Of a stretch of DNA of 64,000 nucleotides, positions 12,315-25,871 are shown one piece after another. A program made the position numbers and the translations under genes. The notes under the pieces were generated by a model. That model had not been told where the DNA came from and ran no database searches. It saw only the letters and a list, made by a program, of their open reading frames with translations. The DNA is from Nepenthes gracilis (taxonomy: Eukaryota; Streptophyta; Magnoliopsida; Caryophyllales; Nepenthaceae), in assembly GCA_033239525.1 (NCBI GenBank), contig BSYO01000003.1, positions 24,073,716-24,137,715 on the forward strand, given 5' to 3'. Numbering within the stretch: the first letter of the stretch is position 1; every line of letters begins with the position of its first letter.

Positions 12315-15300
12315 GAATTCTATTGTTAAGTAATCTATGAAGAGGGGATTTCCTTTTTTTTATTTGATTTATTTCCAATTTATTTTTAAAATAGTACAAG
12401 ATTAAAAATTAGCAAAAACATCAAATGAATGTGCAACTCTATTTTTATGTGTTTAAAACAAAAGTAGTATTAAATTAAAAATATTATCTAAATAATTATA
12501 TATTTAAATAGCGAAACTTAATCACCTGGATTTTAAATTTTAATTAGTCTTAAAAGGATTACATTTTGATTTTCTCTAGTATAGAAAATTAGGAGTATAG
12601 TGGAGGTTTTTAACTGAAAAAGGAAAAATTAAAAATTAAAATGGTAGGGCTTTTAATCATTACGCAAATAATAAAAATAAAATTTTTGAAAAATTCAGAT
12701 TTATATATTTTTAAAAATATATATTATCTTGAAAACTTGCTTTCATTAATTCTATTTTATTATTACTCATTAAAAGAAAAAATCAATGGAAACATCATCA
12801 GCTTTTGGATATTGGAAGGGGCAAATAATTCAACAAACAATTCCACAAGGTTCCTTCTTGATGCACCGACTTTTCAGGTGGTTTCCACCGCCGGAGAAAG
12901 ATTCATCCATCCAAACCTAGTGACTACTGCCACCCTGTCACGGTGGTCGGGATGGGTGGCTGTCAGTTGCTCTAATCTTAATATTATGTATATATTTTTT
13001 ATATTTTAAATAATACATATAATTTTTAAAAGTGATGAATAATAAAAATTAATATAACATTTTATTTTTTATTTTAATATTAAATATTTTTATATTGTAA
13101 ATAAATCCCAACTATTAAAATAATGATAAATTTTATTATATCATCGAATTATTATAAAATCTATCAAAATAGTAATTATTTTTAAAAATAACATATATAA
13201 TATATAACAGTGTATAGAATTATATTTATTTTGTTACGTAATATATTATCTTATCTATTTATTTTTTTATCTATTTTTTTTTATTTAATCATAATTCACT
13301 CATATATTTTTTTTATTATTGTTTCAATTGGCTTATATATTATGTATTTAAACCACCTCCGATATTTTTCATTATCTTATGTTTTATGGGCATAATTATT
13401 AAATTTTATATATATTATTATTTATTATTTTATCTTTTAGGATGATTTAATTTATCCATCTTAGTATTATTATATTGAGAGCGCTTGATTTTTCTGTAGG
13501 CTGTCATTTAATTATACAATATTATGATCTATAAAATATAATAATTATAATAATTATATAATAAATTTTTTATTTTTAAATATATGTTTTGATAATAATT
13601 TTAATTTCTTAACTAGCTTATGGGTGTCTTGTTAACCTGTTTATTGAGAAGCTACTTGATTTAAAGACTTATTATTGTAATTATTTACTTAATACTGTTT
13701 AGCTCAAAGAAGGCCACTCATATACTCAAAGCTAAAAACAAATTGTAAAAATATAAGTTTATTTTATTGTTTACATTAAAATTTACGGTTAATATTAAAA
13801 TTGAGAAATACAAATTAATGATATATTTAGAAGAAAAAAATAAGGAATATTATTCTTATTTTTTTAATCTAAAAAGCTAGCTACCTCTTAACATTATTTT
13901 ATTCAAATTTCATTAACATGTCTAATAAATAAAGAATAAATTAATAATGATGCCCATCAATAATTATATCACCCAATATAATTAAAAGAAATACACCCAC
14001 AAAAAAAGAAGAAAAAAAAAAAAAATTCAACAGTAATTTAATTTTTATGATTGATGATGTGGTGGAAGATTATCCAAAAAGAGTGATTGGTTGAGCTTTG
14101 CCCTAATAATTTGAAGTTGATAAGACAATGCCATTGCTGGGTAGGCCCTACAAGACAAGGACAAATCAAAGGGTGGTGGTTCACTTTTCAAATCAATGGC
14201 TCTTGATCCCATGACTCCTGGCCCCACCACTCTTATCAACTCCACATTGAATTTGATGATCTCATCAAATACAATCAATTGTTCATTAATTATTTATCAA
14301 TATTGATAGATATTTTAATAAAAATTTAATTCTATAGATAATATTAATATATTATTAAATTATATAATATTTTATTTAATTATTTATTTTAACAATATTT
14401 TACATTATAATGTGTCTTTATTCTACCAATAATCTCACCTTGGTTTACTCAACCTTAACAAATAAATAAAGCTCTTTCCCATCACCCCTTCTAATACACC
14501 AAAAGTCACCTTCAAATATTAACTTATTTTTATGGGTTAGTAGAAGAACACTAATCATAAGTGTATAAACATTAATTTCCAAGTTAGAAGAAATCATCCC
14601 GCATACCTCATACACTAATTTTTTTAAAAAATTAGACAGTTTTATCTGTATAATATCAATAATTAAAATTTTATTAATAATTAAAATTTTGTATAGTATT
14701 TTTATAAAGTATTTTTTTATCTTTTTTAAGTAGGATTTAGATAATTTTACTGATATAATTAAGGTTTTATTAATAGATAAAATATTATTAAAATTAAATA
14801 TATTTTTATCTTTTTAGGGTATGTAAATAGATATTAAATCATAATAATTGATAAAGATTAAGAAGTTAATAGTTATAAAACATTCCATTCATTTAGAGAA
14901 TAATTGGCTCTTTTCTTATTTACAAACCTTAAGTGTTAATAAAAAATCTATTATTGTATAGTTATTTATTTTTAAAAAAAATAGGCTAATATATTTTTTT
15001 CAGAAAAGTAATTCCATGTTATCACTTTTTTATTTGACCTAATTGAAATGAGTCCAACCAATTGGGCATAATTTGAGTAAATTAAAATTTTACAAGATTT
15101 GATTACTGTATAAAAATGTTACAGATGAACACAATTATAAAATTATACCCGATTAATTTGTCATGTTGGGTATGACCATAGATGAAAGTTTCCAAATAGG
15201 CTTGGCATGGTGAAAATTATAAAAATTTTTGTAAATATATTTTCTTAATAACAAAAATGCCCAACTTAGGAAATGTTATTTCAATTAATTATATTATACA

Positions 15301-16082
15301 ACAATTAATAACTTTTTATATAAAAATTTAAAAAATATATTTACGTAACATTTTATCCTAAATATTATAATTTTAAAATCTTTATATATTTTTGGAGTAT
15401 TTCTATACTAATATATATTTTCAAGTAAACATACTTAAAAAATATTTATAAACCGATCCGAACTAACCTGATTTGACTTATAAATGAATACAATTAAGGC
15501 TTTTTGTCTAAACATTGCGCATTATTCAACCCAATTTGACTTAATGATCATAAATATTCATCTAAACTTGACCTATACATGAACCAAACCTTAATTTTGA
15601 TTAAGTCTGCCTTTTATGTATAATTCATGTTCTTTGTGCTTTATATTTTTGTTGCCATAGTAATGAACAAATAACTTTTTTTTATTATTTTTATTTGTTT
15701 TTTAGTTTAATTTGTTCAAACAACCTAATAACCTGGGGATCGTATTTTTCATTTTATTATTTGATTTAATATTATGGGACTTTAATAATTCCCATATGTA
15801 GCGACTGGGGCCACTGGGCCCATATGCTTCCACTACTCATATATTGAAGTGATAAAGGAGCATAGTATATATATATATATATTAAAGCATAGAGAGAGAG
15901 AGAGAGAGAGATAGAGATGCATCATAGCTTTTTTATATTTTTTAATGATATACTTTTGACGAGGAATTATGATTCATTGGGTGTGTTTGGTAAATAAAAT
16001 TTACAACTAATATTTAAAAATGTATGTAAGATGATTATTAAATTAGTCATAAGTTATAATTTATAATGTTGGACAATTAAAA

Positions 16083-16123
<41 letters not shown>

Positions 16124-17134
16124 ATTAAGCGTTATATACATTAGAATGTTTAGAGTGAAGTCGTACTACAATATAAGAAAAAATTATTGATGTCTATAAA
16201 TATTATAAAGTTTAACCTATAAAATATATAAAATGATAGAATAATATTTAAAATAGTTCAAATACCTAAAATAAGTCAAGGCAAGCACTTATAAAATATG
16301 TTAATCAGTTGTGATTTGAAAAAAGAAATAGAGATTTAAACCGAAAAAATTAAAAATTATATGAAAAAAATAGTTTAAATTTACTAGTACTGTTCAAAAA
16401 TATTTTACCGAGTTAATAAGATATAAAATTTTATTATTATTATAATTATACCTCATGTATTGAGAGAAAATACGTGTCAAAAATACGATATGGGATTTTA
16501 TTAAATTTTCTCCTATTTATTTAAAAACATTTCTATTTATATAACGGGGTTAGACATCTAAAATCTCTTATTTTTGTTTAAACATCTAAGGTTATTTTCA
16601 ATTTATGTTTATATATATAATTTAAAGACAATTTTCAAATATAATATATTAAAATACATAGATTGCTCCATACAACATAGAATCAGAATTTTGTTATTTA
16701 TTAAATTTCAAACTAGGAAATTAATATATTGAGAAAAAAGCACTTTGAAAAGAACCATCACTTTGTAGAACAAATAAATAAATAAATATTCATTGGGGTC
16801 AATCAATCAATTGGACACCATCGAAGTTTATAAAGAAAGCTTCTCAATGTGGACCAACTCCACTCACTGTTATTTTCAAGTAGCAATAAGGACAGGTGAA
16901 AATAATTTTTTTTATTAAAAAAAAGAAAAAGAAAACAAATCCCAAAATGCTGTACTCAAATTGTGCGTATAGCTTGCATGGGGTCCGGTACTAATCCCTA
17001 CAATACTTTTGTCCCACGACTTACTATTAACGGATTGTTCAGTACAATAAACAGTATCCAATCCTTGAACCTGTCTTCTTTGTGCGTCTTTTATAACAGG
17101 TAAGACAGTACCCAATTACTTTTTCCTTTGATGT
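12315..17134. other. Long AT-rich intergenic region
   Basis: No supportable gene in 4.8 kb. There are small GC-richer patches at 12790-12970, 14045-14275 and 15790-15860 without recognisable coding content. Simple repeats are (TA)n near 15866-15882, (GA)n near 15892-15912 and (AT)n near 16085-16120. The 'gtgtttgg' at 15983 resembles a MITE end, but no partner was found. Confidence 0.4.
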
Positions 17135-17850
17135 TGTATTTTGAAATTGACCGGTACGGCCGAGCACAGATCAACCAGTGTATGATTAGATAATGGGCTC
17201 AAACACCAATAGCCCCATAGAAGACGCCAAGCCTGTTAGGTAGGTGACACTCGAATACATAAATCAAGAGATACGATCTGAATAGTTAAATATTAAAAGA
17301 TCATAATAAATTATCGAATTGTTGAATACGAGCGATAGTTGAATCGGTTTAATAACTGAAAGACAGGCGATCCTGCTATTGATTGAGGCGGCCGTTAACA
17401 TACAAGTAATGTCTCTCATTATCAAAGACGTACCATATCTACGCATTAATTCTAGAGGCATGCTAGTCAAACGATGTCTCTCACTATAAATAAACTTTCC
17501 CCATAGGAGAATAACATTGTTAGAATAATGTCTAACAAAGATATTCCACCAATCAAGTGTATAAATTTGAAGGACACTCAATAAAATAAGTACACAAAAC
17601 TAAAACCACTTAACCAAACGAATGTACTAAAAGGAGTATTACCCTTCAAATATATACTCACCTCTATCCATTCTACATTCTTGTACTCATTGCCTAATGT
17701 TTTTCTTATTTGAATAAAAAGATCATTGATTTGAGTATCGAAAGATAGATTGGGAGGCGAGATCCGTATACCTCTTATTTGTTCTATTATGATGTATAGG
17801 ATTTAAATTCGAAGTTATAAAGACCGAACCCGTTACTGTTCGTGCATCCA
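17135..17850 (+). repeat. LTR of the TTGAG-box family (copy 2, degraded ends)
   Basis: Contains TATAAATA at 17485 and the box 'tcattgatttgagtatcg' at 17723, with the following 'aggatttaaattcgaagtta' matching the same part of the 62-kb copy. Proposed ends (TGTATT at 17135, GCATCCA at 17850) are flanked by GATGT and AATGT, a possible target duplication with one mismatch. The ends are uncertain. Confidence 0.45.
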
Positions 17851-18239
17851 AATGTGACAAGACGACTTTTTAATTCGTAAATTAATTCAAATGTTTGAAA
17901 AGCATAAAAAACTTACTTAAACCATTATTTATTGGATAACTGGTTATACGTGACCTCTTGAGTAATCAGATAGCGGTTTTAATTGACCATACTTGCATGT
18001 AAATGTAACAAATTAATTTTCACTACTTCAAGAATTGATGTAGTTGCCACATTTGCTATATTAAGAATGTTTGCAACGCCGTTGTGTTTGAAAATTCTCC
18101 TCTTTTCTATTGACTATATTTCAAGCATCATTTGGGGTTTACTTATTTTAAGTCTTGTGCTTTGCATTTTGCAAAAGACGACCCCTGCGTCTTCTACAAG
18201 TAAGGCATTCGTCACCCTAAGAATGTTGGGTGTCCAACT

Positions 18240-18900
18240 TACTATTTAAATTGCGAAAAAACAAATAATAATATATGATCAATATACAATAAACACATAC
18301 GATTAATAAAGATATAATTTTTACGTGAAAATTTGTCTTTTGAATGATGGAGAAAAATCACGATACTTAAAATCCAAAAATATCATTATTATATAATGAT
18401 ATAATGTCAAACTACATTGTCTCAAAACAAACCTGTAATAATAAAAATATAATATGAAAGAGAGAAAATAAAACTCGATAAACATTCTTCTCAATAATAA
18501 GAGTAGCGTGTTCACGGTCGACAGATACTAAAACTCGATTCGGACCACAAATGATCATACCAATTTTCTTCTTATTCTTTTTCTGTCTTGCACTACTTTT
18601 CTTTTTCAAAACGGCATTCGAATTGCAGGAGTATAACTCTAACACGCGTTAGCCGCATTCTTATTTTCCACTCTACACTTGAGCACGGAGCTTCTGGAAA
18701 TGGCGATCAAGTGTCCAGTAAACGTGGCTTGAGCACAGAGCTTCTGGAAAGGACATTCAAGTGCCCAGCGGGTGTAGCTCAAGCACAAAGCTTTTGAAAA
18801 TGGTACTTAAGGCGCCTTTCAAGCACAATGCGAGCGTGATGCTTCTAGAATCAGCATCCTAGACCTTCGTCACGCACGCAATTGACCACCACCAATTTTG
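18240..18900 (-). repeat. Copia-like LTR relic, minus strand
   Basis: On the complement a 'tcgtgattttt...ttttcacgtaaaaat' pair of blocks (plus 18323-18365) matches the 63.5-kb LTR. This arrangement is common near the R/U5 part of plant Copia LTRs. The upstream side (higher coordinates) is GC-richer and carries a three-unit 50-bp tandem repeat. Ends not determined. Confidence 0.4.
18678..18827. repeat. Tandem repeat, 3 units of exactly 50 bp
   Basis: Units start at 18678, 18728 and 18778, each opening 'cttgagcac' or 'ctcaagcac' and continuing with an 'agcttctggaaa'-like segment. Units 1 and 2 are close; unit 3 is more diverged. A fourth, weaker start may lie near 18819. Confidence 0.85.
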
Positions 18901-20153
18901 GCACATCAAATGAGTATAATTCATACGAAAATGATTTATAATCCAATGAAAAAATCCTTACAGGTCTTTGCCTGACAAGTCAACACGTGACTTAGCGATT
19001 TCCATTTCGGGGCTCCTCGTGAAAGTGCCCTTTGGTTGGTTTTCTCAACCTCAATTTTTGTGTAATTTGTGCCTTTGGTGGGATTTCTTCTTTCTCCATT
19101 CTTTATGATATAGGTAGAATGTAGATACTTGAGGAGGTGCCATTATCAAGTATTGGGCATTGACAGTATCTAATTTTTGAGATCAACATCAATTACTTAT
19201 TAAATAAAGGGTTTTGGAAGTTGAATATGCATACCAATAACCCCATAACACTACTACCGATGAGTTTTAATGGGCAAAATAATGCCAATTTACACATCAA
19301 AATATTATATCAAGAACTTTGTCACACAAAGTGAGAGCCATATTATTATGTCGTTATGTCATATCATTTTTATAATAGTTATGAAAGTTTTTATTTGAGA
19401 AATTATTACATTAGACGATATTATAAGTATATATAATTAAAAATGTAAGGTGAACCTTTTTGTTCTTGTAAATGGGCCACAAAAATCTCTTTTTGTTCTT
19501 ATTATTAAATCATTTTGAAATGATCACAAATGCATAAAATGTGAAGAATATGTCAAATTATCTCATATTATATAACATATATTAAATCATGTATCAAAAC
19601 AAATAAAGAATATAATTTTGTACATTTTTGTTATAATTTTATTTAAAAATTGATTTCATAATAACTCTAATTTTTGATAAAAAGAAACACATTTAAATTA
19701 TCGACGAAACTATACTCTTTTGTTCATATAAATAACAATTTTGTCCAATCACTAAAATATTGTTGTTGAAAAAGTTTTTTTTTTTAAATTTAATTAAATG
19801 AGGATTGGTAGTCAATAATTAATAGCAGTGCAATTTTTTTATGTGGTTTAGATAAGATGGGTAGTTGTCTTCAATAACATTGTGATTTTATGTGTATTCC
19901 ATGAAGTTACTAAAAAATAGAAAATGAAAAGAAATCGATCTCTTATCCTTTGAAAAAATAACATTAGCATAGATTCAAATATCCCATTTATGATTGACTC
20001 ATTATTATTATTTATTAAACAATATGATAATTTAATAATTTAAATATCTTTATAACAATATTCAACCATAATTGTGTATAAATATTGAATTCAACAATAA
20101 TTCAATTATTTTAATCTGATCAAGTCTTTTACAAAATAATATATTGTAACACC
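18901..20153. other. AT-rich spacer, nothing recognised
   Basis: No coding signal. It contains two copies of 'tttttgttctt' near 19459-19495 without further structure. Confidence 0.35.
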
Positions 20154-20154
20154 T

Positions 20155-21230
20155 AAATTTTTAATTTGTACTTCTGACATTATAATTTTATGCCCTGAAA
20201 GTAATTGAATAACAAAACCTCAAGAAACTCAAGGATTGAGAGCTAGCACATGTGCATAACAAAACCTCAAGAAACTCAAGGATTGAGAGCTAGCACATGT
20301 GCATACTCGTGCGTGGTTTAGTGGTTCAGATGAAATCTAAGTTGGTAATATGGGTTGTGCTTGTGCATAAGAAAGGTGCACTCATGCGTGGGTTGGCAAT
20401 ATGGGCAACACACATGTCCAAAAAGGGCATGCATAGGCGTGGGTTGATAGTCTAAGCTGCACTCGTGCACAGAAAAGGTGTGCTTCTACGCGGGTTGCCG
20501 GTATGTTTATGTGTATGAGAGGCACACTTATGAGTGCATACATTTAGTTTGGTGGTGAGGGCATTGCCCGTACGCGTTTTTGGTGTGCTTGTACGTACAT
20601 AAGTTTGGACCTTACGTCTAATACATATCTTATTGGCACTCGTACACCACTCTACCTATATATAGCTCGTCGCCTAATTTACGTGAGAAAGACGAGAGGA
20701 GAGAAAGAAAGAAGAGAGAGAAAATGAGAGAAAAAGTGAAGAAAGTGAATTTTGAAGCTAGTTCATATTAGGTCAAATAAATATTTGATTTAAAATAAGT
20801 GCATTGAAATAATTTTTTTCTGATGGGTTTGAAATAAGAAGAGAAAGCTCCCTCATTTTCTTGAGAGTAGGAGTATAACAAATATTAATTTAGGGATCAA
20901 ATCTCCATAGATAAGGGTTAATGGTGTATTGTTAGTTCAAAGAACAAATATAGACACCGGAAGAAAATTGATGTTTGATTAATTATATATCCTAAACCAA
21001 ATGACAATTGTACATGTGTCAAGATTTTTCACTGACATGATTTTTCTCCTGATGGGTTTGAATTCTATCTTTTTGACATGTAAGACGGGTCCAATCTGAG
21101 CCTTTTTATCAGTCCCATATTAAACCAATAATAAATATTTACAATCAGATATTCGTTTCTTGTTAATCTGGTCTCTATTTGATCATCGATATTTTTCTCA
21201 CTTTCAGATTAGGACAATGAGGAATGAGAA
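20155..21230 (+). repeat. Probable gypsy-type LTR relic
   Basis: Starts TGTAACACCTAAATTTTTAA, like the TGTAACACCC start of the 3.9-10.6 kb element. It contains repeated 'tgcgtgggttg'-type segments (20309-20500), TATATATAG at 20657, and a GA-rich leader-like block at 20690-20745. No clear CA end or second LTR was found. A short ATG frame at 21220-21315 just after it may be a gag remnant. Its assignment rests only on the start sequence and layout. Confidence 0.4.
20209..20302. repeat. Perfect tandem duplication, 2 x 47 bp
   Basis: 20209-20255 and 20256-20302 are identical base for base (begin 'ataacaaaacctcaag', end 'gctagcacatgtgc'). Identity shows a recent duplication or active copy-number change. 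Confidence 0.95.
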
Positions 21231-22547
21231 AATCAAGATGGCTCCCCAAACCGGTTGCTCCACCGGCGGAGATAGAAGGAAAACCGACACCCAAGAAGCA
21301 TTAGACCAATAATTTTTTGTATATGCCATATATGAACTGTGTAGCGCCTCTTAATAGGACATAATTTCATTTTTTTTTATTTTCCGATTTATTATGAAGG
21401 GGCAAAATTCACGGGGTGGGGCCAGGATTGAGTGTGGACAGATCAGTAAACCTGGGCATCAAAAAACCCTGTTGATGAAAAGGACCGGACGCACTCGCAT
21501 CGGGACTCTTCATCACTGTTAGACTACTTTTCATGGGCCCCATTCTTTTTCTCATATCAACGGCAAATTAGCAGCTGGACGCATCTGCCCTTGTGCTTCT
21601 GTACTGTACTTACTGTACACCTTCTGCAGGGGAAAAACAAATTTCAACCTATGGCTCTTCCTGTACCTCCTCCAAACACCTATATTATTATTATTATTAT
21701 TATTATCCCTTACTATTTATAATATATTTTCTTATCTGATATATATTTATTAAATTTTTAATAAATTTTATTTAGAGAAAAAAATTATAGATTAGTTATA
21801 ACGATAAAATCAAGAGCATTTTAATATTATTATTATTGTTGTTGTTATTGTTGTTATATGAAATATAATTATTTAAGGAATTATCGTATGATAAAATTAT
21901 TTTAACTTTTATTTTTTATTTGATTTAATCAAATAATTATTAGATTATTCATTCATAAGATAAGTTCATAATTGAAAATATTATATGTTAAAATAATAGA
22001 AATTGCAGTAAATTTAGTAAGTTTTCTCTTCACATTTTTGTTACTGCAAATAGCATAAAATATATGTTTTTTTTTATCGTTCTAAAATAAATAAAGAACA
22101 TTCTATCAAGGACGGCTTGATAAATAAAAATTAAAAAATAATATTTTTTTAAAAAAGAAAACCTATTAAAATAATGTAATATTTTAATAAGACAATATAT
22201 TTTTTATTTATTATTGACAGTGCAGTCGTACATGAAGTAGGTGGTAATTGAGAACGTACATCTTCCCATACAAAACATATGCTTTATATTTTTTTTTCCT
22301 TTTTTAATATAAATTTTATTTAAAAAATTTAAATATATATATATATATATAATACATATTTCGCTTTTCAAGATCCCGTATTCCGTTAGTAAATGTTACG
22401 TTTCGTGGGCATTTCTCTGCAAATGCTTGCATTTTATGTCCTCTCAAGCAAAAGTACATTTTTGACCACAAATTTACTTTAAAAAAATCATAAATTTCAT
22501 ATAATAGCAGTATTAATTGGCATAAGTACTAATACTCAAAGAGAAAG
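21231..22547. other. Intergenic, mixed composition, no gene recognised
   Basis: 21400-21650 is GC-richer, with no open frame of note. The remainder is AT-rich with an (ATT)n run near 21680-21705. Confidence 0.35.
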
Positions 22548-22552
22548 AATAT

Positions 22553-23168
22553 GCCCCGATGATTCGGTCTATAAAAAAATAAAGGCCCAATCAGCTCAAA
22601 ATCAATGGACAAACCCATCGGTTATATCCAAGCAGTTTATTCTTTGAAGAAAAACGGAACCAATACCAATGGCCGAAATGATTCCATTCTCTTATCTGGA
22701 CTCAATGGTTTCGGGTGCCAATTAGAACCACCAATTAAAATGCATATTATCTACTCGACGGTTCATTAAACGGTTAGTAGAAAAAGTCAACCGCCTTTTA
22801 ACTTCTATAAAAATCTCTCATTCCCAACAAAAAAATATGACGACGCTCAACCAAATAAAAGACAAATTTAGGACGCTACAAGTGCACTTTCTTTCTCATT
22901 AAGACACTTTGTGAAATGCGCAAACCACCAACGAAATTATATTTATAAGCATTTACACTTACATCATTTCATTTTTTTCTTCAAAAGAAGATATCAATTT
23001 GAGTGTTGGAGGATATATCGAGGAGTGGATCCTATCAATTCTTTTACCATACTTTATTTGTTTCACAAGATTCAGATTAAGAGTATACGGAGACCAAATA
23101 GGTTTCCGACTCGACAGATAATTCTTAACTCTTTAATCAATACAACAATTCAGATCCATAACGCATCA
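22553..23168 (+). repeat. Solo LTR of the TTGAG-box family (copy 3)
   Basis: TATAAAAA at 22806, box 'atatcaatttgagtgttgga' at 22991, end 'acgcatca' at 23168. AATAT occurs immediately before (22548-22552) and after (23169-23173), a perfect 5-bp target duplication. The 'cggtctataaa...gcccaatc' after the start parallels copy 1. No internal region, so a solo LTR. The first T of the TG start may be shared with the duplication. Confidence 0.7.
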
Positions 23169-23173
23169 AATAT

Positions 23174-24002
23174 AATTATCACTCTTTGAATATTTTCATT
23201 AATATTTTTAATTATTTATTTATATAAATTACTTAAAATAAAAATAAATTAACAAATAAATATTTTATTATTTAAAAATATTTTACAGATAATTAAAAAA
23301 TATTGATCAAATATTACTCATATTTCTAAACATTTTTTTCAATCAAATGGGCAAATAAAACATTTAATTTAACGGACAGTCAGAAAAATGAGTTAGAAAA
23401 TGTTACAAAACGACAAAAATCAAGTGTCAGATTTTTTTGAGAAAGTATATGATATTATTGGTTTGTATTATGAATAACTCTATAATATACTTAAAATAGG
23501 CATAATTAAAATTAAATTTATATTATATGTTAGAAAGATAAAAAAAATATAATATAAATTAGTAGAATTATATTAAAAATTGAAAATTATAAATATTTAA
23601 AAATATTTTTAAAAAATATACCTAAAAAATCAAATATTTAATTATATCAGAAAATTCTACCTAAGGTGGATTGAATATTTAATTAAATATTCATAGTATG
23701 TGTCAGAAGAAATAATTAATAAAATATATAAGTTAGTTGATATTAAAAAAATTAAAAAACACCTTAATAATGTAACAAAAATAGGATCCCATAATATTTT
23801 CAAGCAATAAAAATAAAAAATATGCAACCACATGATAATTAGACGTGGGCCATCATAGAATACATGATCCTATAATACGAAACATATGTTTCACATTTCT
23901 TTTTGTAAAAAAAAAATTAATAAAATTTATGTTTAAAAATATAGTAAAAAAAATAAAACACATATTTCGCTTTTCAGGATCCCCATATTCATTTGTCAAA
24001 TA
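23174..24002. other. AT-rich spacer, nothing recognised
   Basis: Stops in every frame; no repeats beyond A/T runs. Confidence 0.35.
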
Positions 24003-24007
24003 CATCT

Positions 24008-25051
24008 TGATACTTTTTTGAATTCAAGTTATTATATGAATTAGAAAGCTATTGGTCTTCTGCATCAGGTTGGAGTCAAGCGGTTCCGATCTCCTTCTTT
24101 ATTAATTTGGATCCCACGCATCACAATTAACAAATAAAATGTTAGAAGATTAGCGAAACTTATTTCCTGATTTATTCTCCAACATTTAAATTAAAAATCT
24201 TTCCAAAAAAATAGAAAAATATATAAAGAATATAAGAAAATGCGTGAATACGCTTGTGAGTAGGAAAGTGAGGTTGTTGAAGGATTGGGTTCTGAGAATG
24301 TGTTCGACGGGAAGCGGCTTGGAGAATGCACTTAACGCGGAGCGACTTTCAATGCTAGCGGAGGACTAAGCTCTAACGAGGTGCCCAAATGAGAGTCGCT
24401 TTGCAATTTAATGGAGGATTAGACTCCGACAATTCTCTTAATAAGGAGCAACTTAGAGATTTGGAGAAAGAGATGTGTGATTGAAAGAGAACTTAATTGT
24501 TTCTGAGCTCTGCCTGCCGATTTTGGATTTTTTCTTCCCCTATAATGGTGAAGGGCATTTGTAATGTTCCATAGTAGTGGCATTGGTGCCAAAGCTTGTG
24601 CCATGTGTATTGCTAAGATTCGCCTACTGGTCCTAGAGATGATCATAATCAACGTGTCAGCTGTCCCCTTGTGATTGTAATGTGACCGAAAATGATCCTT
24701 ACTAACATGTGTCTCACCATTCTGACAGGCGATTCATCGAGGCCTATTGATTGCGGCAACGGCCTAGTGGTAGCAATGCCTTTTCTAATCATTGACCATG
24801 GCCACCACTGGTAGGTGTCTATGTCAGCAGCTCCTGCGATGGCTAAGCTGGTGGGTTTCTCCATTGTGACTGGTTGCGTTGCAAGGACTGCTTGTTCGGT
24901 TTGTTCGGTCCCTATCTCCATTGGCCCATTGTGCATTCGCCAATTTGGGTCTATTGTTTAGACCTTTGTAACTCTGATCTTCGTGGGCCCTTTCTTCGTG
25001 GATGGGGTTGGCTTGAACTCAAGTCGGTTCTTAATATAGCTGGACCAATCA
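24008..25051 (-). repeat. Solo LTR of the TTGAG-box family (copy 4)
   Basis: Minus-strand copy. The complement of 24177-24198 gives the family box, and the high end 'tggaccaatca' (25051) is the complement of a TGATTGGTCC start. The low end is TGATAC at 24008. Flanking pentamers CATCT (24003-24007) and TATCT (25052-25056) differ by one base. Short frames inside it (for example 24649-24936) are not homologous to anything I know. Confidence 0.65.
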
Positions 25052-25056
25052 TATCT

Positions 25057-25866
25057 ATAAATACTAACTTTTATATCCATTTTCTCTTGGCCAAAATTAT
25101 GTGCTCTTTAATTCTTAATCTTTAAGTGATCTAGTATTTTGCAAATTATTATTTGTCTATTATGATTTTGAATTCATTTTTTTGATGCTATTCTATAAAA
25201 GTAATAATTATTTTTGTATAATCTGATTATTATATTTATTACTAATAGTTTTTCCAAATTTGATAATAAAGTTAGTTTGAAATAACTGACTCAAAACTCA
25301 TGTACCTAATAGACAATATGCTAATACTAGTTTAAAACATAAGAATTACAACCTACCACTTATAGTGTTACTCCACTACATTTGCCTCGATTTGAGAAAT
25401 GTTCTAGTAAAATTCGGTAACCATTTGAAATTAAATTGGATAATTTTTAAAAAAGTAATATTCTATTAAAAAAATCAAAAACATTATGATCATAAAAGTT
25501 TTAATGATATTAAACATTAGAAACGGCTTAAACAAATATAAGGTATAACAATTATCATCGATTTAATATGAACTAATATTTGTAAGTGGTGTAGGATCAT
25601 AAACTTTCTCATATAATGCAAAGATATTTCTAAATAAAATTTATGAATGTATTATTGGCTCAAAGAGTCCACTTCTCATTGATAGAATGATTTCGTTATT
25701 TATAGCCAGACCATATTGTTAGGTGTAACATTCAAATGTTAGAATTTTAAGTGGTAGAATACAGATACGCAAATGATATACAAGCTTATTTTAATGTAAT
25801 GAGATCTTTTAACCCCATATATATAATAATCATATAAATCATAGTTGCCCTCGACATGTACAGTTT
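25057..25866. other. AT-rich spacer between two minus-strand LTRs
   Basis: No gene or repeat recognised. Confidence 0.35.
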
Positions 25867-25871
25867 ATTAG

